NCBI GenBank assembly: GCA_014650015.1 | Contig: BMUD01000008.1 | Span: forward strand, 124,001-188,000 | Reading direction: 5' to 3' | Length of the DNA: 64,000 nucleotides | From: Streptomyces griseoloalbus | GTDB lineage: Bacteria; Actinomycetota; Actinomycetes; Streptomycetales; Streptomycetaceae | Shown: positions 38,894 to 46,854 of the stretch, one piece after another | How the letters are laid out: the number at the start of each line of letters is the position of its first letter | How positions within the stretch are numbered: position 1 is the first letter of the stretch | Notes under the pieces: generated by a model | What the model saw: only the letters and a program-made list of their open reading frames with translations | Database searches by the model: none | What the model was told of the DNA's origin: nothing | Program-made: the position numbers and the translations under genes

Positions 38894-38997
38894 CACCAGA
38901 CCAGTTGAGAGGCGCGTCACCGGACCAATTCCGAACCGCACGCACGCCGGTGGCGTCCTTACGGGAGCAGGACGCCGGGGAGGATGGGCGGCGTCCT
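38894..38997. promoter_or_regulatory. Candidate MocR operators between trpD remnant and mocR gene
   Basis: Two direct repeats, CACCAGACCAGTT (38894-38906) and CACCGGACCAATT (38918-38930), lie 24 bases apart. Downstream GGCGTCCT occurs at 38952-38959 and 38990-38997, with its complement AGGACGCC at 38969-38976. Paired direct repeats are the usual operator form for MocR/GabR regulators. Confidence 0.45.
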
Positions 38998-39023
38998 CGA
39001 GGACCGCGGAACAAGGGGGAGAT

Positions 39024-40439
39024 GTGACGTGGCACGTCATGCTGGAGGTCGTACGGGACGGTCCGGTACCGCTCGGCGCGCAGATCGCCGACCAGTTGCG
39101 GCACCAGGTCGAACGGGGGCTGCTGACCCCGCGCACCCGGCTGCCGTCCAGCCGGCAGCTGGCCGAGGACCTGCGGGTCTCGCGCAGCGTGGTGGTGGAG
39201 GCGTACGAGAAGCTCACAGGTGAGGGGCTGCTGGAATCGGTGCGCGGCTCGGGCACCCGGGTGGCGGCACACGCGGACACCCGGATCAGGAAGCCCGTGG
39301 TGCTGGTCGACCGGGCGATCCCGCCGGTGCGGTTCAACCTGCTGCCGGGCACGCCGAACCCGGTGACGTTCCCGCACCGCGAGTGGACCGCCTCCTACCA
39401 GCGGGCGGTGGAGTCGGCCCGCTGGCAGGGGCTCGGCTATCCGCCGCTGCTCGGCGTCGACCAGCTGCGCTCGGAGCTGGTCTCCTACCTCGGGCGGGTG
39501 CGCGGAGTGCTCGGCAGCCCCGAGGACACCATGGTGACCGGCGGCTTCGCGCACGCCCTGGGGCTGGTCTGCGGCGCGCTGCGCGAACTGGGCATCGACC
39601 GGCTCGCGGTGGAGGACCCCAGCCACGACCGGCAACGGCAGTTCATCGAGGAGAACGGCGTCCGGACGGTGGCGGTGCCGGTGGGCCCGGACGGGCTGGA
39701 GGTCGAGCCGCTGTACGCGAGCGGGGTGCGGGCCGTCCTGGTGACGCCCTCGCACCAGTTCCCGCTGGGCGTGCCCATGTCGCCGCGGCGCCGGGAGGAA
39801 CTGGTGCGCTGGGCCCGGGACACCGGCGGCTGGATCATCGAGGACGACTACGACGGCGGGCTGTGGCTGGAACAGCGGGGCCGGCACCTCGCGTTGCAGC
39901 CGACCGGGCCGGACCGGGTCATCTACGCGGGGACGGCGAGCAAACTCCTCGCGCCGGGACTGCGGTTGGGCTGGATGGTGCTGCCACCGGAGCTGACCGG
40001 GCTGATGGAACGGGTGCGCGTGCGCCGGGACCTGGGCTGCGACGGACTGATGCAGCTGGCGTTCGCGGACTTCCTGCGCAGCGGGCTGCTGGACGGGCAC
40101 CTGCGGAAAATGCGGAGCCGTTACCGTGCGCAGCACGGCGCGTTGACGCGGGCCGTGGAGCGTTTTCTGCCCGCGGCCACCCTGATCGGTCCGGTGGCCG
40201 GCCTGCACGTGTTCGCGGCGCTGCCGGAAGGCGCGGACGAGGAGGCACTGGTGGCGCGTGCGCTGGGGCTGTCTGTCCTGGTCAAGGGCGGCCGGGTCTT
40301 CCACGACCGGCCGCACACCGCCCGGCCCGGGCTGGTCCTGGGGTACACGGCCCTGGGCCGGTCGGGCGTCGAGGAGGCGATCCGCCGGATCGGACAGGCC
40401 TACGACCAGCAGCCCGGCGGCGCCTCATGGGCCTCCTGA
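39024..40439 (+). CDS. MocR-type GntR/aminotransferase-like regulator
   Basis: 471 residues. A GntR winged helix (about residues 5-75: RLPSSRQLAEDLRVSRSVV) is joined to a fold-type I aminotransferase domain. The PLP-binding Lys is in YAGTASKLLAPGLRLGWM, and IIEDDYDGGLW holds the PLP-nitrogen Asp. GTG at 39024 follows AGGGGGA. MocR proteins sense PLP with an amino compound and control amine or vitamin B6 pathways. Its place between the two leftward biosynthetic operons makes it the likely pathway-specific switch. Direct repeats upstream may be its sites. Confidence 0.92.
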   Translation: MTWHVMLEVVRDGPVPLGAQIADQLRHQVERGLLTPRTRLPSSRQLAEDLRVSRSVVVEAYEKLTGEGLLESVRGSGTRVAAHADTRIRKPVVLVDRAIPPVRFNLLPGTPNPVTFPHREWTASYQRAVESARWQGLGYPPLLGVDQLRSELVSYLGRVRGVLGSPEDTMVTGGFAHALGLVCGALRELGIDRLAVEDPSHDRQRQFIEENGVRTVAVPVGPDGLEVEPLYASGVRAVLVTPSHQFPLGVPMSPRRREELVRWARDTGGWIIEDDYDGGLWLEQRGRHLALQPTGPDRVIYAGTASKLLAPGLRLGWMVLPPELTGLMERVRVRRDLGCDGLMQLAFADFLRSGLLDGHLRKMRSRYRAQHGALTRAVERFLPAATLIGPVAGLHVFAALPEGADEEALVARALGLSVLVKGGRVFHDRPHTARPGLVLGYTALGRSGVEEAIRRIGQAYDQQPGGASWAS

Positions 40440-40698
40440 ACACGGGCGGCCTCCCGGCCGGGTGACTCGGGGCCCCCGGCCAGGTGACTCGGCCGCATCC
40501 CTCGTGAGGTGACGCGGGCGGTCACCCGGTCAGTGCTGCGGGCGGTCACCCGGTCAGTGCTGCGGGCGGTCACCCGGTCAGTGCTGCGGGCGGTCACCCG
40601 GTCAGTGCTGCGGGCGGTCACCCGGGCAGTGACGCGGGCGGTCACCCGGCCGGTGACGCGGGCGGTCACCCGGCCGGTGACCCGGGCGGCCTCCTCGG
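40440..40698. repeat. 24-bp tandem repeat array
   Basis: From 40514 to about 40700 a 24-base unit, gcgggcggtcacccggtcag plus tgct, is repeated about eight times (starts at 40514, 40538, 40562, 40586, 40610, 40634, 40658, 40682). The middle copies are identical and the last three diverge. Related ggtgactcgg repeats occur at 40460-40490. It fills the gap between the convergent mocR and TDO-like genes. Each unit has CGGG...CCCG ends that could pair. The open frame across it (RAVTRSVL repeats) is a by-product of the 24-base period. Confidence 0.9.
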
Positions 40699-42042
40699 TC
40701 AGTTGAACGGGGACAGCGCCGGGCGGGCCCGCACCCAGGCGTCGGGCGCGGCCGTCGTGGCGCTGCGGTGCTGCGGCAGCAGGGTGCGGTCGGCGTCGAA
40801 CAGGCGGTCCTGGTAGAAGCTGCGCAGATAGGGAGCGCCGGAGGTGCCGCCCGACCCGGTGGACTGCTGCGGCAGATAACGCACCGCGACCCCGTAATGG
40901 ATCTTCCGCCAGGCGTACAGCTCCTGGTCGAGGCGGTGGGCGGCGTCCAGTACGTGTCGGCCCGCCGCCTCCCCGGGCACCCGGTGCAGCAGGTCCCGCA
41001 GCGGCTCGAAGTCCGGGTTCTGGTGCAGCAGGACGTAGGCGTTCTCGGTGGCCTCGTGCAGGGCCTCGACCTTCTCGGGGTGGACGCCCAGCAGATGGAT
41101 GTGCAACAGCTGGGTGGGAAAGGCCTGCACGGCGCTGGCGTCGCCGGTCGCCGCCCGGAAGCCGTGGAAGTGCTCCACGGGCATGGTCCGGCGCATCACC
41201 AGCAGGGCCTGGGTCTGCGCGGCGGCCAGGACCGCGGCCCGGTCGAGGCACTCGGCCGCGTACTCCCACCGCCGGGCGCGCAGCCACTCCGCGGCCGACA
41301 TCACCCGGGCCAGCACGCCCCAGGTGGTGGCCTCGACGAGGTGGATCACACGCAGGAAGGTGACCTCGTCGTGCTGGGTGGTCTGCGGCAGCACGGTCAG
41401 ATGCTCCAGGATGTTCGCCCGCCCGTGCGGCAGCAGGTAGTCCCGCCAGTGGCGGGGCGGGGTGGCCGCGGCGGGCCGCAGCGCCGGTGCGCGGCCGGCG
41501 GTCAGCGACACCAGCGCGTCGAGCCGTTCGATGCGTTCGGCCAGCTGCCCCGGCTCGGGCAGGGCGTCCCGGGCCCAGGTCTCGGTCCCGTCGACGGTGC
41601 GCTGTTCATAGGCCCGCCAGCCGGACGCGACGGCCCGGACCGCCTGCCAGCAGGCGCGTTCCACGGCGCCGTCCGGGGCGTGCCACCGGGTGCCGAGCAC
41701 ATGGTTGAGCAACCGGACGTTGCCGTACGGCTGGTAGCGCTTGCCGCGCCGGTCCAGTGGCCCGCCGCCCCGGGCGGCCACCTGCTGGGGGCTCTCCCCT
41801 TCGGGGAGGGCGAGTTTCCACTCCGCCTGGAAGACGAGTTCGGCCAGGCGCAGCACCGCACGCTCCTGGCGGCCGAGCCGGTGCCCGTCGAGGGCGAGGG
41901 CGACGGTCACGTCCTCGTACGCCTCGGCCATCCGGGCCCGCAGCGCGGGGTCGAGCCGGTCGCGGCCCACGCTGCGGGCGTGGTCGATGTAGTGGGCCAT
42001 GTCGAAGTCGAGTACGGCACGCAGTACGGCGGCAGTGCGCAT
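40699..42042 (-). CDS. Tryptophan 2,3-dioxygenase-family heme protein with extended N-terminus
   Basis: 447 residues, longer than usual TDO (about 280-400). The C-terminal two thirds keep TDO landmarks: QHDEVTFLRVIH (His224 region), HGFRAATGDASAVQAF (cf. FRxxSGFQS), and WRKIHYGVAVRYLP with His382 as the proximal heme ligand, directly followed by STGSGGTSGAPYL, the GTGGTSG loop that binds the amino acid. Residues 1-190 are a helical extension. It probably oxidises tryptophan or a related indole or aromatic amino acid. No kynurenine formamidase or kynureninase is nearby. ATG at 42042 follows a GGGGGGA motif. Last gene of the 11-kb leftward cluster. Confidence 0.8.
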   Translation of the reverse strand: MRTAAVLRAVLDFDMAHYIDHARSVGRDRLDPALRARMAEAYEDVTVALALDGHRLGRQERAVLRLAELVFQAEWKLALPEGESPQQVAARGGGPLDRRGKRYQPYGNVRLLNHVLGTRWHAPDGAVERACWQAVRAVASGWRAYEQRTVDGTETWARDALPEPGQLAERIERLDALVSLTAGRAPALRPAAATPPRHWRDYLLPHGRANILEHLTVLPQTTQHDEVTFLRVIHLVEATTWGVLARVMSAAEWLRARRWEYAAECLDRAAVLAAAQTQALLVMRRTMPVEHFHGFRAATGDASAVQAFPTQLLHIHLLGVHPEKVEALHEATENAYVLLHQNPDFEPLRDLLHRVPGEAAGRHVLDAAHRLDQELYAWRKIHYGVAVRYLPQQSTGSGGTSGAPYLRSFYQDRLFDADRTLLPQHRSATTAAPDAWVRARPALSPFN

Positions 42043-42095
42043 GACAGAAGTCCCCCCGTGCGCCCCGAGGGGCGCTCGTCTCTGTGTCGCTGTTC

Positions 42096-42863
42096 TCAGG
42101 TGGTCGGTACGGTCACCGCCGGCACGGACCGGCGACCGCGGTAGTGCGGGACACGGGTGCCGGCGTCGTCCGGCAGCCGGTCGAACATCTCCAGGCGGCA
42201 TTCGGCCTCGGCCGCCAGTGCCCGCGCCGTCTCGGCGAAGTGGTCCTCCAGCTCGGCCGGCGCGAGGTCCCTGGCGGCCTGCCGTTCGCCGGCCGGCCCG
42301 GCGGTCGCGGGGACCGGGGTGGCCTCGGGCCGGACCAGCCAGTCCTCGCCGAGACGCGCGTTGACGAACGCGGCCACGGCACGCGCCACCGCCAGGTCCC
42401 CCGCCGGGTACGGGCCGACGACGTCGGTCGCGCCCACGACGAGGAGCTCGGCGGCGCCGATCGGGTCGCAGTCGCTCCCGTCGAGCAGTTCGGCGATGCG
42501 GTGCGCCAGCGGGCGCAGGGCCGCCAGGTCGCCGGGACGGTAGAAGTGCGCGGTCTGCGGTGAGCAGCCGGCGGCCGTGAACTCGGCCACGACGCGCTGC
42601 TGTTCCGCCCCGGCCGCGGGGACCCGGACGAAGACCCCGCCGATGTACTGGCGCTCCCAGCGGGCCGTGGCCCGGTGCAGAGCGCGGTGACCGGTGGGGG
42701 CGGGTCCGGCGCAGACGAGGATGCGGCGCTGGTGCCTGCTGGGCACTGAGCCCTGGGACAGGTCCGCGTACTCCGCGTCGCGTTCCCCGTTTTCAGGGTT
42801 TTCAGCGTTTCCAGCGTTTTCCGCGTGCCCCGCGGACGCCGTGCTGCCGGCCGACGGGTTCAC
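42096..42863 (-). CDS. Hypothetical protein coupled to B3/B4-domain protein
   Basis: 255 residues; I do not recognise the family. Residues 1-40 are low-complexity and acidic (GHAENAGNAENPENGERD). The rest is a soluble alpha/beta protein beginning RRILVCAGPAPTGHRALHR, with a conserved-looking LLVVGATDVVGPYPAGDLAV segment and a charged helical end. There is no signal or membrane segment. GTG at 42863 overlaps the stop of the B3/B4 gene (GTGA) and GGGAGG lies upstream, so the two are coupled and their products may interact. The TDO-like gene follows after 53 bases. Confidence 0.75.
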   Translation of the reverse strand: MNPSAGSTASAGHAENAGNAENPENGERDAEYADLSQGSVPSRHQRRILVCAGPAPTGHRALHRATARWERQYIGGVFVRVPAAGAEQQRVVAEFTAAGCSPQTAHFYRPGDLAALRPLAHRIAELLDGSDCDPIGAAELLVVGATDVVGPYPAGDLAVARAVAAFVNARLGEDWLVRPEATPVPATAGPAGERQAARDLAPAELEDHFAETARALAAEAECRLEMFDRLPDDAGTRVPHYRGRRSVPAVTVPTT

Positions 42864-43543
42864 AGTGCCACCTCCCGCACCTCGGGGACCGACCCGGCTT
42901 CCCGGAGGAGGCCGGTCAGGACCCGTACCCCGGTCTCGAAGTCCTCGCCGTCCAGACCGGGCGCGTCGTAGACGGTGAACACCAGATGGCGGGAGGACGG
43001 GGTGACGCTGGTACGGCGGTCGGGGCCCCGCAGCACCGAGGCGACGATGGCCGTGCCGTCGCGGACCACGGGTTCGTCCTGGGAGCAGACGACGGTGGAG
43101 CGGAACCCCGTGAAGGTCTCGCCCCGCGCGGCCCAGTCGAAGTGCAGCCCGCCGTCGACGGCTTCGGCGTCCTGGACCCCCATCAGCACGCCCGTGGTCA
43201 GCTCGCCGTACAGCAGGGCGTCGACGGCGGGGCCGATCGCGGGCAGGCCCTTGCGGCGGGCCGAGGCGATCTGGCCGGGCAGCGGGCAGGTGAGGGCGTG
43301 TGCGCCGAACCACCGGGCGTAGACCCGCGCGACCTCGGCCGCGCGGTCGTAGACGTCCCCGGGGTCCTCGGCGAGTTCCTGGCGGCGCAGGGCGAGCCGG
43401 TCGGTGAGGGCGGCGGGATCGACCGCGGCCGCGACGGCGGCGAAGCGGGTCAGGTCCGCCGCTCCGGACGGTTTGGTGCCTGCGCTCAGTGCCGGCACGT
43501 TCAAGGCAGTCTCCCGATGTTCCTTGTCGAGCTGGTTTTCCAT
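42860..43543 (-). CDS. B3/B4 domain protein (PheRS-beta editing-domain-like)
   Basis: 227 residues. The core (about 75-215) reads like a free-standing B3/B4 tRNA-binding/editing domain: RRKGLPAIGPAVDALLYGEL, DGTAIVASVLRGPDRRTSV and TPSSRHLVFTVYDAPG, the pattern of phenylalanyl-tRNA synthetase beta B3/B4 domains. Stand-alone members may hydrolyse mischarged tRNA or use aminoacyl-tRNA in another way. In a cluster that may make a phenylalanine/tyrosine analogue, protection against misacylated tRNA would be logical; this is inference. The ATG at 43543 lies inside a 14-base tandem duplication (atggaaaaccag) that repeats an ATG out of frame just upstream. Confidence 0.7.
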   Translation of the reverse strand: MENQLDKEHRETALNVPALSAGTKPSGAADLTRFAAVAAAVDPAALTDRLALRRQELAEDPGDVYDRAAEVARVYARWFGAHALTCPLPGQIASARRKGLPAIGPAVDALLYGELTTGVLMGVQDAEAVDGGLHFDWAARGETFTGFRSTVVCSQDEPVVRDGTAIVASVLRGPDRRTSVTPSSRHLVFTVYDAPGLDGEDFETGVRVLTGLLREAGSVPEVREVAL

Positions 43544-43668
43544 GACTGGTTTTCCATGCCTGCGCGGTCCGGTCGGTGATTCCAGCAGCCGGGCCGGGTC
43601 CGTCCCAAGGCCACTGGTGACCCGGGGGTCCGTACCACTCCCGGCAACCGGACAACTCCGGTACGCCC

Positions 43669-44328
43669 TCAGTGGGCACGCACCCGTCCGGCGCGTTCGT
43701 TGCGGTCGTGCGGCGGCAGCACGGGTTCACCGGTGACGTCCTCGTGGCGCCGCAGCAGAAGGATCATGTCGAGCATCCGCTCCACCATCCGGTCCACCGC
43801 CTCCAGGCCCTCGGTATCGGCCAGTTCCGGGGTCCGGGCGGTGTTGCGCAGCAGCGCGGGGAAGCCGCTGCCGACCAGGATCATCCGGTTGAGCAGCAGG
43901 TTGTCCACGAGCTGGTTGTGCACGGAGCCCTCGCTGTAGCGGCGGCCCGTGACGATGATCCCGCCCACCTTGTTGGCGAGGGGCCGTTCGAAACGCAGGA
44001 ATCCGACGCCCGCCCGCTCGATGAAGATCTGCATGAGGTGGGCGAGACCAAAGCCGTGCACGGGGGTCGCGTAGATGATCCCGTCGGCGCGCTTCATCTC
44101 CTCCACGATCCGCGGCATCGCGTCGGGCAGCGCGCACGGGGCGTCACGGTAGTTGCAGTCGCCGCACGGGCTGCACGGCGAGATCGGGTGGTCGCGCAGG
44201 TGGATCGTCCGGAACTCGGCGCCCCGGAGCTCCACCAGCCCGGCCGCGTACTCCAGCGCCAGGTCGGTGTTCCCGCCGGCCCGTTCGGAGCCGCATATGC
44301 CGAGGACGACGGGTCGTGGTTCCAGCAT
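43669..44328 (-). CDS. Iron-sulfur flavoprotein (NADPH-dependent FMN reductase family)
   Basis: 219-residue flavodoxin-fold protein. GICGSERAGGNTDLALEYA binds the FMN phosphate. A compact cysteine motif, Cys52, Cys55, Cys58 and Cys65 (CSPCGDCNYRDAPC), fits the CX2CX2CX4-7C [4Fe-4S] site of Isf-type flavoproteins. YATPVHGFGLAHLMQIFIER is the flavin-ring/dimer region. It could supply electrons to the heme oxygenase or reduce a quinone/nitro intermediate. ATG at 44328 follows GGGGGAA. It lies 24 bases after the MFS gene in the 11-kb operon. Confidence 0.85.
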   Translation of the reverse strand: MLEPRPVVLGICGSERAGGNTDLALEYAAGLVELRGAEFRTIHLRDHPISPCSPCGDCNYRDAPCALPDAMPRIVEEMKRADGIIYATPVHGFGLAHLMQIFIERAGVGFLRFERPLANKVGGIIVTGRRYSEGSVHNQLVDNLLLNRMILVGSGFPALLRNTARTPELADTEGLEAVDRMVERMLDMILLLRRHEDVTGEPVLPPHDRNERAGRVRAH

Positions 44329-44352
44329 GGTTTCCCCCAACGTTTCGGCGGG

Positions 44353-45552
44353 TCAGCGGGCGTCGGCGGCGAGCGCCGGCTCCTCACGGGTGCGGACGCG
44401 GGCCACGGCGAAGGCGGTCACCAGCGAGAGCGCGGCCAGGCAGCCGCCCACCACCCCGAGGGTGTCCGGCGCGTCGGCGCCGCCGCCGTCCACCACCTGC
44501 CCGCCGAGGAAGCCGCCCAGCGAGATCCCGAGGAAGGTGGCCGAGGAGTTCAGCGACAGCAGCAGCGGCCCGGACGCCGGCGCGATGCCGAACAGGCGGT
44601 GCTGCTGGGGCGGCTGGGTGGCCATCGCGGCCAGGCCCCACAGCGCCATCGCCACCACGGCGCCGGTGACCGACGTACGGGTCAGGGGCAGGGTGACGAG
44701 GACCACGGCGAGTCCGGCGACGGACACGGCGAGCACGGGACCCGCGCCGTACCGGTCCGTGGCACGGCCGCCCAGCGCCGTGCCCGCGAAGGCGGTGACG
44801 CCGAACGCCAGCAGGAGCAGGGCGAGGACCGAGCCGTCGCCGTCGGTGACGGGGTCGAGGATCAGCCCGATGTAGGTGAGCGCCAGGTAGCCGCCGGTCA
44901 TGAACAGCAGCGTGGTCGTCACCGTGAGCAGCACCCGCGGGTCCCGCGCCGGGGCGAGCCGCGCGGCCAGTCCGGGGGCGGCGGGCAGCCGCACCTGGGG
45001 CAGGCCGGCCGCCACGGCGGCCGCGCACAGCACGCCGAGACCGGCGAGCAGCCAGAACGTGGCGCGCCAGCCCAGGTCGGCGGCGACCCAGGTGCCGAAC
45101 GGGACGCCGGCGACGGTCGCGGCCGACAGCCCGCCGAGGACGACCGCGAGGGCCCTCCCGCGCCGTTCGGGTGGCGACAGCGCGCCGGCGGAGGCGGAGG
45201 CCGCGGGCACGTACAGCGCGGCGCACGCGGCGGTGAACACCCGCGCGGCCAGCAGGGTGCCGAGACTCGGGGCCAGGGCGGAGGCGGCGTTGCCCACGGC
45301 GAAGCCGGTCAGGGACACCACGAGGACGGCACGCCGCTCCCAGGCGCCGGTGAACGCGCCGAGCACGGGCGCGAACACGGCGTAGGCGAGGGCGAACAGG
45401 GTGCTGAGCCAGCCGGCGTCGGCGGTGCTGACCCGCAGGTCGCCGGCGACCTCCGGCAGCACTCCGGCCACCACGAAGGTGTCCGTGCCGATGGCGAAGG
45501 CGCCGACCGCGAGCAGCGGCAGGACGGGGACCCGGGCGCGGATGTCTGTCAT
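44353..45552 (-). CDS. MFS transporter (DHA1, AraJ/chloramphenicol-exporter type)
   Basis: 399 residues with about twelve membrane helices. The motif RVFTAACAALYVPAASASAG in helix 4 and the repeated GWLSTLFALAYAVFAPVLG pattern in helix 2 are typical of DHA1 drug and sugar-efflux proteins. ATG overlaps the amidohydrolase stop by four bases. Second exporter of the region; probably exports the cluster product or gives resistance. Confidence 0.9.
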   Translation of the reverse strand: MTDIRARVPVLPLLAVGAFAIGTDTFVVAGVLPEVAGDLRVSTADAGWLSTLFALAYAVFAPVLGAFTGAWERRAVLVVSLTGFAVGNAASALAPSLGTLLAARVFTAACAALYVPAASASAGALSPPERRGRALAVVLGGLSAATVAGVPFGTWVAADLGWRATFWLLAGLGVLCAAAVAAGLPQVRLPAAPGLAARLAPARDPRVLLTVTTTLLFMTGGYLALTYIGLILDPVTDGDGSVLALLLLAFGVTAFAGTALGGRATDRYGAGPVLAVSVAGLAVVLVTLPLTRTSVTGAVVAMALWGLAAMATQPPQQHRLFGIAPASGPLLLSLNSSATFLGISLGGFLGGQVVDGGGADAPDTLGVVGGCLAALSLVTAFAVARVRTREEPALAADAR

Positions 45553-46835
45553 CGGACCGCTTCCGTCGGGGCGCGGTAGGCGTCGAGGCTGCCGGCCACG
45601 GCGTCACCGCCGAGCAGGACCGTCTCGATGCCGCCGGGCCGGCTGAGCACCGTGATGTCCTCGGCCGGGTCGTCGCCGGTGATGACCAGGTCCGCCAGAC
45701 GGCCCGCCTCGACGGTGCCCGCGTCGTCGCCGCGGCCCGCCAGACGCGCGCCGTTGGCGGTGGCCCAGGTGAGCACCGTGGCGGCGCGGATGCCCGCCAT
45801 GGTCACGTACAGCTCCAGTTCCTCCGCGTAGGTGCCGTGCGGGGTCCAGGCGAAGCCGAAGTCGTCGCCCGCCACGACCGGGATGCCCATCTCGACCATC
45901 AGCGGCAGGATGCGCAGGGTGTTGTCGATCTCCGCCTGGAACTCCAGGGTCTCCAGGTAGTCGGTGGTCTTGCCGTGCCGCGTGCCGGTGGTGAGCAGCT
46001 TGTACGGCTGGAACAGGCTCGGCACGACGAAGATGCCCCGTTCGGCGATGGCCTCCAGCGCCGCGTCGTCGGCGTACGTGGCATGGTCGATCACGTCGAC
46101 GTCGGCGGCGATGGCGTTGCGGATGCCGTCCAGCCCGCGCGAGTGGGCGCGGATGCGGGCGCCGTGCTCGTGCGCGGTGCGGCTGGCGATCTTCAGCTCC
46201 TCCGCGGTGAACAGCAGTTCGTGGGAGCGCCCGTTGGGGAAGGTGTCGTCGCCCGAGGAGAAGACCTTGACGATCTCGGCGCCCTGGGCGATCTCCGTGG
46301 CCACGTACTCGGCCATCTCCTCCGGGGTGTCGGCGAGCCGCATCAGGTCGGTCGGGATGCGCTTCTTCACCTCCGGGTTGCGCCGCTCGGGCGGCCCGGA
46401 CACCATCAGGTCCCGGCTGCACGGGGTGATCCGGGGGCCGCGCAGCCGGCCGGAGTCGACGGCCCGGCGCAGCGCCATGTCGATGCCGGAGACCGAACCC
46501 GCGCCCACGAAAGCGGTGTAGCCGAGGGAGAGCAGGCGGGTGGCGTTCTCGGCGGCGCCGAGGGTGACCTCGGGTATGGAGTACTTGAACAGCATCTCCC
46601 GCCCGTCGAGGACGTTCAGATAGGCGATGTGCGTGTGCCCGAGCGTCATGCCGGGCATCACGGTGCGGCCGTCGAGGTCGACGACGTCCACGTCGGGCGA
46701 GTGCAGCGGCGCGAGGTCCTCGGGCAGCACCGCCTCGACGCGGTCGCCGTCGATCAGCACGCTGCGCCGGGGCACCGACGCCTTGCCCAGGCCCTCCTGG
46801 ACGGTGGCGCGGTGCAGCAGAGTCTTGCGGGGCAT
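45549..46835 (-). CDS. Metal-dependent amidohydrolase (imidazolonepropionase-like)
   Basis: 428-residue TIM-barrel amidohydrolase, cytosolic (no signal). Metal and catalytic positions are visible: GHTHIA (HxH), IVKVFSSG (bridging Lys), RAHSRG and VIDHATY (His ligands) and VAGDDFGFAW (Asp), with the C-terminal AGRLADLVITGDDPAED typical of the family. It should hydrolyse an amide, lactam or cyclic imide. ATG at 46835 follows GGAGGGAA. It lies between the BacA-like gene (19-base gap) and the MFS gene (4-base overlap). Confidence 0.9.
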   Translation of the reverse strand: MPRKTLLHRATVQEGLGKASVPRRSVLIDGDRVEAVLPEDLAPLHSPDVDVVDLDGRTVMPGMTLGHTHIAYLNVLDGREMLFKYSIPEVTLGAAENATRLLSLGYTAFVGAGSVSGIDMALRRAVDSGRLRGPRITPCSRDLMVSGPPERRNPEVKKRIPTDLMRLADTPEEMAEYVATEIAQGAEIVKVFSSGDDTFPNGRSHELLFTAEELKIASRTAHEHGARIRAHSRGLDGIRNAIAADVDVIDHATYADDAALEAIAERGIFVVPSLFQPYKLLTTGTRHGKTTDYLETLEFQAEIDNTLRILPLMVEMGIPVVAGDDFGFAWTPHGTYAEELELYVTMAGIRAATVLTWATANGARLAGRGDDAGTVEAGRLADLVITGDDPAEDITVLSRPGGIETVLLGGDAVAGSLDAYRAPTEAVR

Positions 46836-46854
46836 GGTGGATTCCCTCCAGTCT

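Noticed and set aside
40514..40700. CRISPR array
   Set aside because: Units are head to tail with no spacers and no cas genes are present.
40509..40706. Small open frame coding for RAVTRSVL repeats
   Set aside because: The 24-base repeat is a multiple of three, so any frame stays open; no Shine-Dalgarno sequence or family.
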